Below are positions 17,468 through 24,358 of a stretch of DNA of 64,000 nucleotides, piece after piece. Under the pieces are notes generated by a model that was not told where the DNA came from, made no database searches, and was given only the letters and a program-made list of their open reading frames with translations. Every line of letters starts with the position of its first letter. The first letter of the stretch is position 1. Both the position numbers and the translations under genes were made by a program. Origin of the DNA: DAOTWY01 sp003696565 (GTDB lineage Bacteria > Chloroflexota > Anaerolineae > Aggregatilineales > Phototrophicaceae); NCBI GenBank assembly GCA_034435635.1, contig DAOTWY010000014.1:1-64000 (forward strand), read 5' to 3'.

Positions 17468-19048
17468 TTATACCTCAATGACTAAGGCTTCATTTGCGCG
17501 CACAACCCAGTTCTTAAGATCAATGGTTTGCCCTTCACGGTGATAATCTGTGCTGATGGCAATGAGACCGCTTTCCCATTCATCTAAAGACAACGTGTGT
17601 GCTTCCGTTGTAAAGTTTAACACCACAAGCCGCTGTTGGTCATTAAACTGTCGTAAATACACAAAACATCCCTCAGGTGCATCTAAGGAATAATAGCGTC
17701 CAGCGTTGAGTGCTGGCGTGCGTTTACGATATGCCAATAAACGCCGATATAGATTCAAGAGCGAAGCGGGGTTTTGTTGTTGAACAGCCACATTAATTTG
17801 TTCATAATCTGATGCAACGGGTAACCAAGGTACAACATCTGGGCAGGTAAATCCAGCGTTAGGAGTTGTATCCCACTGCATAGGCGTACGACATTCATCA
17901 CGATTAAAACCCGCCTGATTTTTTCCTTGTGGATCAAGAATTTGATCGGCAGGGATGGTAACGTTGTGCATCCCAAGTTCTTCACCATAATAAATGGTTG
18001 GTGTACCACGCAAGGTAAGCAGCAACACAGCCGCAACCCCCACTTGCGCCATCCCATATTTGCTAGCGATGCGAGGGGAATCATGATTGCCTAAAACATA
18101 ATTCGGCTGCCCAAAAGCTGGTAGCCCAGCATCATAGTCATCAACAAAAGCGCGGATCGCAGCCGCATCCCAAGGTAGCCCTAATAATCCAAAATTAAAT
18201 GGGAGATGCAACTCGTCATCATCACCATAAAACGCAGCAAGTTGCTGGGTTGTCAGCCCATATTGTACTTCCCCAATAGCAACAGTCCCTGGAAATTCAT
18301 CAAAAACACGGCGGAACTGACGCATATAGTCATGTGTCCCCGGAGCAGCCTCACTATATACACGCAATAACGATCCAACTAATGGATCACCTGGTTTCCA
18401 ATCTGGGTTGGGTGGATTATCACGGAATTGGGTGTCTTTAAGAATGCGATCAATGACATCAATACGGAAACCATCCACCCCGCGCCGCAACCAAAATCGA
18501 ATGACATCAAACATCGCTTGCTTTACTTCTGGATTACGCCAATTCAGTTCTGGTTGCCCAGGGTCAAAGTTGTGCATGTAATATTGCCCTGTGGTTTCAT
18601 CAAACGTCCAGGCAGGACCACCAAAATATGCCAGCCAGTTATTCGGTGGTGATCCATCCGGCTTAGGGTCTTTCCAGATATACCAGTCTCGTTTTGGGTT
18701 ATCCCGTGATGAGCGTGATTCCTGAAACCAGGGATGTTCAATTGATGTATGGTTAGGAACTAAATCCAGAATAATTTTTATATTTCGGCTGTGAGCTTCT
18801 ATCAGGAGTTTATCAAAATCCGCCAGACTACCATATTCATGATGAATATCTGTATAATCCATCACATCATAACCGAAATCCGCCATCGGCGAGGGAAACA
18901 ATGGTGAAAACCAAATCGCATCAATCCCTAACCATTGCAGATAATCCAATCGGCTGATGATTCCAGGAATATCCCCAATGCCATCACCGTTTGAATCCAT
19001 AAAACTGCGCGGGTAAATTTGATAAACCACGCCTGTTTTCCACCACAT
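17468..19048 (-). CDS. GH13 alpha-glucosidase / oligo-1,6-glucosidase
   Basis: A 526-aa cytoplasmic enzyme (no signal peptide) with a complete GH13 core: 'DLVPNHTS' (region I), 'GFRIDVID' with nucleophile D197, 'AIGEVQYG' with acid/base E260, and 'LGNHDSPR' with the third Asp, D323. The N-terminus 'WWKTGVVYQIYPRSFMDSNG' is characteristic of the alpha-glucosidase and trehalose-related subfamilies. It should hydrolyse alpha-1,4- or alpha-1,6-linked gluco-oligosaccharides; linkage specificity is not decided here. It lies in the CpaF-led operon, 19 nt after the small membrane protein gene. Confidence 0.93.
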   Translation of the reverse strand: MWWKTGVVYQIYPRSFMDSNGDGIGDIPGIISRLDYLQWLGIDAIWFSPLFPSPMADFGYDVMDYTDIHHEYGSLADFDKLLIEAHSRNIKIILDLVPNHTSIEHPWFQESRSSRDNPKRDWYIWKDPKPDGSPPNNWLAYFGGPAWTFDETTGQYYMHNFDPGQPELNWRNPEVKQAMFDVIRFWLRRGVDGFRIDVIDRILKDTQFRDNPPNPDWKPGDPLVGSLLRVYSEAAPGTHDYMRQFRRVFDEFPGTVAIGEVQYGLTTQQLAAFYGDDDELHLPFNFGLLGLPWDAAAIRAFVDDYDAGLPAFGQPNYVLGNHDSPRIASKYGMAQVGVAAVLLLTLRGTPTIYYGEELGMHNVTIPADQILDPQGKNQAGFNRDECRTPMQWDTTPNAGFTCPDVVPWLPVASDYEQINVAVQQQNPASLLNLYRRLLAYRKRTPALNAGRYYSLDAPEGCFVYLRQFNDQQRLVVLNFTTEAHTLSLDEWESGLIAISTDYHREGQTIDLKNWVVRANEALVIEV

Positions 19049-19067
19049 GATATGAAAGCCTTTCTAT

Positions 19068-19220
19068 TTATTGTGCCAGTGTGCTTTGTGGCGTAATCTC
19101 CACGATAGTACCGTTTTGTGGTAAAGGTGCGTCCGCTATCAGCACCAAAATCATCAACCCAATGAGGATAACAAACAACAAAAAAACCGCGATGGTGCCA
19201 CGGTTAGCATCTCTAAACAT
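19068..19220 (-). CDS. Small single-span membrane protein (50 aa)
   Basis: The minus strand encodes 'MFRDANRGTIAVFLLFVILI', a continued hydrophobic stretch to about residue 29, then a polar tail ending 'TPQSTLAQ'. This is one TM helix (about 10-29) with a short soluble C-terminus. Its ATG overlaps the last codons of the LLM oxidoreductase gene by 8 nt, and AAGGA lies about 11 nt upstream, a typical translational-coupling layout. Its stop is 19 nt before the GH13 start. Being so short, it is easily missed by gene callers. I recognise no family; it could be a membrane-anchoring partner of a neighbour. Confidence 0.6.
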   Translation of the reverse strand: MFRDANRGTIAVFLLFVILIGLMILVLIADAPLPQNGTIVEITPQSTLAQ

Positions 19221-20148
19221 ACGGCATCACATCCTTAGCCAGTCGTTCCAAACCAGCGATATCGTCTTGATCTAGCCATTGCAACATAAACCGCTCCACA
19301 CCAGCCTGTGCATACATATTTAGTTGATCCACAAACATGCTTGGTGTACCGACAATTAAACCACGGGCTTGTAGGCTTTGAACAGTGACCGTTTCACCAC
19401 GTTTTTGACTAACCTCATCCAACTTATGTTGTAATTCTGCATCATTCTGAGCAAACAGCGTCCCGGTCATTAAAGATCGTTTGACCGATGTTGGTTCACG
19501 TTTGGCAGCTTTGAGTAGTTCATCCAACAAAGCAAACCGTTCTTTGTATATTTCTAGGGGTAAATAAACAGCGTTCCATTCATCAGCATAACGTGCTACT
19601 AGCGGTAACGTATGCTTAGGTCCATTCCCGCCAATCAAAATTGGTGTGCGACGTTTGGGGCGTGGCAACAGAACAGCTTGCTCCAATGAGAAATACTGCC
19701 CCTTGTAGCTGGTTTGATGATCGCTTTCCAACAATCGTTTGGTGATCTCTAAAGCTTCTTCAAACATCGCATAGCGTGTGGGGAAATCATAAAATAGCAA
19801 GCCGAACTTTTTATGCTCACGTTCTTGCCATCCTGCCCCCAAACCAAGCACCAATCGCCCATCACTAAGGTCATCCACTGCCGCAGCCATTCGTACCGTC
19901 ATCGCTGGATGGCGAAACGTTACAGGAGCAACCAATGAGCCAAATTCAATGCGGCTGGTGTGTGATGCAGCATATGTAAGCGAGACCCACAACTCTAACG
20001 AGTCCTTATCTTCGCCACTGGCATTAGTAAAATGATCTGACCGGAAAACACATTGAAAACCAAAATCCTCTGCCGCCTGGAGGATTCGTTGCCAACGTAT
20101 CCAGTTTAAACCGTCCTGTCCTTCAATCATGATGCCAAGTTGTGCCAT
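19213..20148 (-). CDS. LLM-class (luciferase-like) F420-dependent oxidoreductase
   Basis: A 311-aa bacterial-luciferase-fold protein. Diagnostic segments are 'GFQCVFRSDHF', 'FGSLVAPVTFRHPAMTVRMA' and 'DLSDGRLVLGLGAGWQEREH', followed by 'RTPILIGGNGPKHTLPLVAR'. These match the F420-dependent LLM oxidoreductases rather than true light-emitting luciferases. The substrate is unknown. The start overlaps the preceding membrane protein gene by 22 nt. Together with the PPOX protein at the end of the operon it suggests an F420 economy in this organism. Confidence 0.9.
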   Translation of the reverse strand: MAQLGIMIEGQDGLNWIRWQRILQAAEDFGFQCVFRSDHFTNASGEDKDSLELWVSLTYAASHTSRIEFGSLVAPVTFRHPAMTVRMAAAVDDLSDGRLVLGLGAGWQEREHKKFGLLFYDFPTRYAMFEEALEITKRLLESDHQTSYKGQYFSLEQAVLLPRPKRRTPILIGGNGPKHTLPLVARYADEWNAVYLPLEIYKERFALLDELLKAAKREPTSVKRSLMTGTLFAQNDAELQHKLDEVSQKRGETVTVQSLQARGLIVGTPSMFVDQLNMYAQAGVERFMLQWLDQDDIAGLERLAKDVMPYV

Positions 20149-21092
20149 TTTGTCTTCCTTATCTCCAATATTTCAATAAGCATAACGCAGACGGGGATCA
20201 GCCAGCCAAATTTTTGGTTGTTCCATCCAAGCATTGGGATAATTGGTAGAAATGAAAGTGGCAATAAAATCCAACGGCGTGACATCGCCATCAACAATGT
20301 GCAGTGATATGTTGCAAAATATGGACTACCCAATAGTGTAGCAGCAGCCACTAATCGTGCGCGGCTAATACGTGGCATTTTAACAGGCAGTAATGGGAAA
20401 ACCCAGGCAACAATACCTATCGGGAAAACAGCAGAGTTAAAAAAGCGCGATTGTGGATTTAATTTAGACAAACTTTGTAGCCAAAGAGGCAGCCAGTTAG
20501 GATAAACTAACAACGTTATCACAAACAAGATGACCGCAGTGCCCCCTGCATAAAGCGTTGCCCGCCACCCTTGACCGCGCATCAGCCACCATGTTATCAG
20601 CACAGCAAGTCCCCATCCAACTTGCACTTTGGTGAGCAGCAAAACAATCCCAATCCCCCAAAAATATGGATGTAAACGCCCACGTAGCACAAGCCAGCCT
20701 AAAACCACCCCGATGATCGGCAAAAACTCCACTTGACCAAGCCAAATATTCCAGAGCATTGGGAAGCTGAACAAAGCCAACCACCAAGGTGTACGGAATA
20801 CACGCCCTGCGGCATATACGGCAACTACCGTCATCAACACAAGACACATCCAACGATATGGTTCTGGATATTGTGGCAACAACGTAACTGGGAACAAAAA
20901 CAAGTGAACCCAAGCAGGCGCGGTTGTTTGTTCAAACCAGGGTTGTAAATAATATAACCAACCATCATAACCGCCTGGTAGAATAGCAGTTGCCCCTACC
21001 GCGCCAATCAATACGCCAAGAAACACGACATCACTTAATAAAAAACGCCGTGAGGGGGACTCACGACGTGCTAGTTGTTCTTGATTTTTCAT
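20127..21092 (-). CDS. Polytopic membrane protein, GT87/GT-C-like
   Basis: A 321-aa protein with about nine hydrophobic helices. After TM1 comes 'PGGYDGWLYYLQPWFEQTTA', an acidic/aromatic loop like that of GT87-type polyprenol-phosphate mannosyltransferases. It is shorter than usual for GT87 (about 400). A glycosyltransferase role is an inference from this layout only. It starts 8 nt after the CpaF gene and overlaps the LLM gene by 22 nt, so it is co-expressed with both. Confidence 0.6.
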   Translation of the reverse strand: MKNQEQLARRESPSRRFLLSDVVFLGVLIGAVGATAILPGGYDGWLYYLQPWFEQTTAPAWVHLFLFPVTLLPQYPEPYRWMCLVLMTVVAVYAAGRVFRTPWWLALFSFPMLWNIWLGQVEFLPIIGVVLGWLVLRGRLHPYFWGIGIVLLLTKVQVGWGLAVLITWWLMRGQGWRATLYAGGTAVILFVITLLVYPNWLPLWLQSLSKLNPQSRFFNSAVFPIGIVAWVFPLLPVKMPRISRARLVAAATLLGSPYFATYHCTLLMAMSRRWILLPLSFLPIIPMLGWNNQKFGWLIPVCVMLIEILEIRKTKWHNLAS

Positions 21093-21100
21093 GGTAACAA

Positions 21101-22675
21101 TTAAAACCGTGTTTGCCCTGCACCAAAAATTCGTCCAGGTAGATTATACCCGTATTGCTTGAACTTCTCCACAAATTTGGGACGGAAGCCAGTCGGTTGA
21201 AGCGTCCCCCCACCCTCGTGGGAATAGCCGGATTCACGTTGCCCTTCCGTACGATAAACAAAAATATCCTGTAAAATGACGCTATCGCCTTCCATACCTT
21301 GGATTTCAGTGATTTGCACCACTTTACGGGAGCCATCTTTTAAGCGGCTCTGCTGCACAATCAAATGAACAGCACTAGCAATCTGCGCACGGATCACATC
21401 AACAGGTAAATCCATACCAGCCATCATACACAAGGTTTCTAGGCGGGCGATGGCATCCCGCGGGCTGTTGCTATGTACGGTTGTCAATGAACCATCATGC
21501 CCGGTGTTCATCGCTTGGAGCATATCCAACGCCTCGCCAGAACGACACTCACCAATGACTAAACGATCTGGACGCATCCGTAGCGTGCCCTTTACCAAAT
21601 CCCTGATTTCTAGCCTACCTTCGTCCTCCGTGCCAGGGATAGGTGGCGCAGTCTCTAAGCGGACAACATGCCGTTGAGCTAATTGTAATTCGGCAGAATC
21701 TTCCACAGTGATAATACGCTCATCTTCCGGAATAAACGAGCTTAACACATTTAACAACGTGGTTTTACCAGAACCTGTACCGCCAGAAACAACAATATTC
21801 AAACGAGAAACCACACAGGCTTCCAGAAATTTTGCCACTTCTTCTGTAAATGAGCCAAAGCTAATCAAGTCCTCAACAGTCAACCGCTTTTCCGGGAATT
21901 TACGAATGGTTATCGTCGTACCGTTCAAAGCAGATGGTTGTGTGACAATATGAACGCGCGAGCCATCTGGCAAGCGTGCGTCCACCATTGGGTTGGAGCG
22001 ATTGAGCGTTCTGCCAATTGGGCGAACAATGCGCTGCGCTGTCCAATACACATGATCCTCATCGTCGAATACAATCTCTGTTTCTTGCAATTTCCCCTTG
22101 AACTCCGCGAAGATCACATCTGGACCGTTAACCATAATTTCTGAATAACGACGGTCTTGTACCAGTGGTTCAATGGCACCAAAGCCCAGCAAATCGTTCA
22201 ACAATGCCTCTTTAAGTTCTTGATACTCAAAAGGACGTAGTTTGATATTCATTTTATCCAGCACGGTTTTAAGGCGGTCTTCAATAATTTTACATTTTTC
22301 TGGATCATTACGATTCCAAGTATCTGCTTCATCAGGAAATGCAAGCAATTTAGACCGAAGTTGTTTACGGAGTTTCTTGACATTGGGTGTAGTACGCCGT
22401 TTAGGTGGCACCCGATAGCCAGTATCCAACACTTCACCTGCATCATATTGCCCAGTTGGTGATATTGTGGATTTTGCCTCAGGCGCAGTTTCTTGTGGTT
22501 TGGCTTCCGGTGTGGGTTTGGCTTTTTGAGCGGATGCAGTGGGTTCATCTAAACCTAGCGTGTTTAAATCAGGCTCAACAACATCATCAAGTTGCCGATT
22601 ATCTTGTGTGGATTGTTTCTTTTTCCCGTCGTCTTTGCCCTGGTCTTTCATACGGCGTGATAAAAACGATGACAT
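21101..22675 (-). CDS. CpaF/TadA-type secretion ATPase
   Basis: A 524-aa type II/IV secretion ATPase. A charged, low-complexity N-terminus (1-100) precedes the N-terminal ATPase domain ('LLNDLLGFGAIEPLVQDRRY', 'EIMVNGPDVIF') and the RecA-like domain with Walker A 'GGTGSGKTT' (298-306), Asp box 'IITVEDSAEL' and Walker B/His region 'RPDRLVIGECRSGEAL' ... 'NTGHDGSLTTVHSNSP'. The family powers Tad/Flp pilus assembly. No cpaB, cpaC, tadB, tadC or pilin gene lies in this window, so the partners must be elsewhere. It is the first gene of the minus-strand operon running to 16162. Confidence 0.93.
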   Translation of the reverse strand: MSSFLSRRMKDQGKDDGKKKQSTQDNRQLDDVVEPDLNTLGLDEPTASAQKAKPTPEAKPQETAPEAKSTISPTGQYDAGEVLDTGYRVPPKRRTTPNVKKLRKQLRSKLLAFPDEADTWNRNDPEKCKIIEDRLKTVLDKMNIKLRPFEYQELKEALLNDLLGFGAIEPLVQDRRYSEIMVNGPDVIFAEFKGKLQETEIVFDDEDHVYWTAQRIVRPIGRTLNRSNPMVDARLPDGSRVHIVTQPSALNGTTITIRKFPEKRLTVEDLISFGSFTEEVAKFLEACVVSRLNIVVSGGTGSGKTTLLNVLSSFIPEDERIITVEDSAELQLAQRHVVRLETAPPIPGTEDEGRLEIRDLVKGTLRMRPDRLVIGECRSGEALDMLQAMNTGHDGSLTTVHSNSPRDAIARLETLCMMAGMDLPVDVIRAQIASAVHLIVQQSRLKDGSRKVVQITEIQGMEGDSVILQDIFVYRTEGQRESGYSHEGGGTLQPTGFRPKFVEKFKQYGYNLPGRIFGAGQTRF

Positions 22676-22764
22676 TCCCTACCCTCACTACTTGATATAC
22701 CATAAACTCAGTGTATGCTGAATATGATGGTCAGATCAATTAAGATTGAACATGATAATCAAAA

Positions 22765-22793
22765 ACAGACGTGAAATTAATCTTCACGCCTGT
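22765..22793 (-). terminator. Intrinsic terminator after the aldehyde dehydrogenase gene
   Basis: On the minus strand ACAGGCGTGAA (22793-22783) pairs with TTCACGTCTGT (22775-22765) around a 7-nt loop, with one G-U pair, and is followed by TTTTTG. It is 37 nt downstream of the stop at 22830. On the plus strand the G-U pair becomes an A-C mismatch, so it favours the minus orientation. Confidence 0.8.
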
Positions 22794-22829
22794 TTATATA
22801 ACTTATGAAATTCCCTAAAATATCTTCCT

Positions 22830-24332
22830 CTAAAGGAAAGGCACATACCGCCGTGCCAAGCGCATGAGTTTGAGGAACATCAAAGTCGTTGGATCAAGAA
22901 TAGTTAATCCAGGCTTATAGCCAATTTGAGTATCTACCAAAATTGATTGTGTCGCAGTAAAGCGCAGAATGCCTTCTTTGTCACCACGTCTGCCACCAAA
23001 GCCGCTGTGCTTTTGCCCGCCCCATGACATCGCAGCCGAAGCCGGCACAGCCTGAGTACGATTAACCGAAACATCACCGGTGTTTAAACGTGTGGCAATC
23101 CGCTCACCAAGAGCCAAGTTGCGGGTAAACACAGAACCGGAAAGTCCATATTCCGTATCATTCGCCAATCGTACAGCTTCATCCACATTATAGACTTTCA
23201 TAATCGGGATAACTGGTCCAAACGTTTCTTCTTTCATGATTTTCATCGAATGATCCACGTTGATCAAAATTGTCGGTTCAAAGAATAGAGGACCTAAATC
23301 TGGACGACGTTTACCGCCATAGATCACTTCTGCACCTTTTTCTACAGCGTCTTTAATGTGTTCTTCCACCCGCAGCAGCTCACGTTCATTGGTCATGCTG
23401 CCCATGTGAATATCCAAGCCATCGCCCGCGCCCATTGTCATTTGGTGAATCAAGGTTTTGACTTTTTCCACAAAGCGATCATAAATTTTTTCTTCCACAT
23501 AAACACGCTCAATGCTGATGCACATTTGTCCGGCGTTTTCACACGAGCCGGTGATGGCTGCACTGGCAGCGATGTCAAGATCGGCATCTGCCAACACAAT
23601 CATGGCATCCTTGCCGCCCAGTTCTAAGCTAAATGGGATAAGCCGTTCTGCGGCTTGTACCGCCACTTTGCGCCCGGTTGCTGTACTCCCAGTAAAACAG
23701 ATCATATCCACATAGTCCACTAAAGCAGCACCTGTTTCACCATCCCCTGTGACAATTTGAATAACATGCTCTGGAACACCCGCCTGATAAGCTAAATCCG
23801 CCGTGACTAATGCACTGAATGGCGTAATTTCACTTGGTTTTATCACAACGGTATTCCCTGCCAATAACGCCGGCACGGCATCCAAAAACGCTAGCATCAT
23901 TGGATAGTTCCAAGGAGAAATCACGCCAACCACACCCAGAGGCTTATGATAAACTTTACCACGTTGAATAATCGGGAAAATTGGTTGGCGACGTTCCGGG
24001 CGTAAAAATTCTGAGGCGTGTTTTGTATAATAAGCAATATAGTTATCTAACCCGATGATCTCAATAAATGCACCGGTGTCATTTTTACCCGTTTCGTCCC
24101 GAATAACGCGCATGACACGCTCTTGGTTTTCCCAGATGAGATCCCCCCATTTACGAATGACTCGACAACGTTCCTCTACGCTAGCAGCACCCCAAGCCAG
24201 TTGAGCATCTTGGGCACGCTCCACCGCTGCCTGTACATCATCGCGGGTGGATTTTGGCACAACACCAATCTCTTGACCAGTAACCGGATTTTTAACTGAA
24301 ATCCCTGCCATGTTCTGTTTTGAATCTGCCAT
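22830..24332 (-). CDS. NAD(P)-dependent aldehyde dehydrogenase
   Basis: A 500-aa ALDH superfamily enzyme. It has the cofactor segment 'GVISPWNYPMMLAF' and 'VVIKPSEITPFSA', the phosphate loop 'FTGSTATGRKV', the general base Glu in 'LELGGKDAMIVLADAD', the catalytic Cys in 'ENAGQMCIS' and 'EETFGPVIPI' near the C-terminus. It is nearest in style to succinate-semialdehyde/coniferyl-type ALDHs; the true substrate is not readable. An unusual basic, hydrophobic C-terminal tail ('LKLMRLARRYVPFL') extends past the catalytic domain and may be a membrane-associating helix. Its gene lies 26 nt after the GH38-like gene and ends at a terminator. Confidence 0.93.
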   Translation of the reverse strand: MADSKQNMAGISVKNPVTGQEIGVVPKSTRDDVQAAVERAQDAQLAWGAASVEERCRVIRKWGDLIWENQERVMRVIRDETGKNDTGAFIEIIGLDNYIAYYTKHASEFLRPERRQPIFPIIQRGKVYHKPLGVVGVISPWNYPMMLAFLDAVPALLAGNTVVIKPSEITPFSALVTADLAYQAGVPEHVIQIVTGDGETGAALVDYVDMICFTGSTATGRKVAVQAAERLIPFSLELGGKDAMIVLADADLDIAASAAITGSCENAGQMCISIERVYVEEKIYDRFVEKVKTLIHQMTMGAGDGLDIHMGSMTNERELLRVEEHIKDAVEKGAEVIYGGKRRPDLGPLFFEPTILINVDHSMKIMKEETFGPVIPIMKVYNVDEAVRLANDTEYGLSGSVFTRNLALGERIATRLNTGDVSVNRTQAVPASAAMSWGGQKHSGFGGRRGDKEGILRFTATQSILVDTQIGYKPGLTILDPTTLMFLKLMRLARRYVPFL

Positions 24333-24358
24333 CTAACATTACTCCCATAATCACGGTA

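Noticed and set aside
19213..20148. True light-producing luciferase
   Set aside because: Single-chain LLM oxidoreductase motifs, with no luxAB pair or fatty-acid reductase genes.
20497..20913. Long open frame on the minus strand in another frame of the membrane protein gene
   Set aside because: It is a shadow of the GT87-like gene, with composition unlike a real protein. The same applies to long antisense frames at 31762-32169, 36814-37191, 43256-43627, 46570-46962 and 50299-50751.
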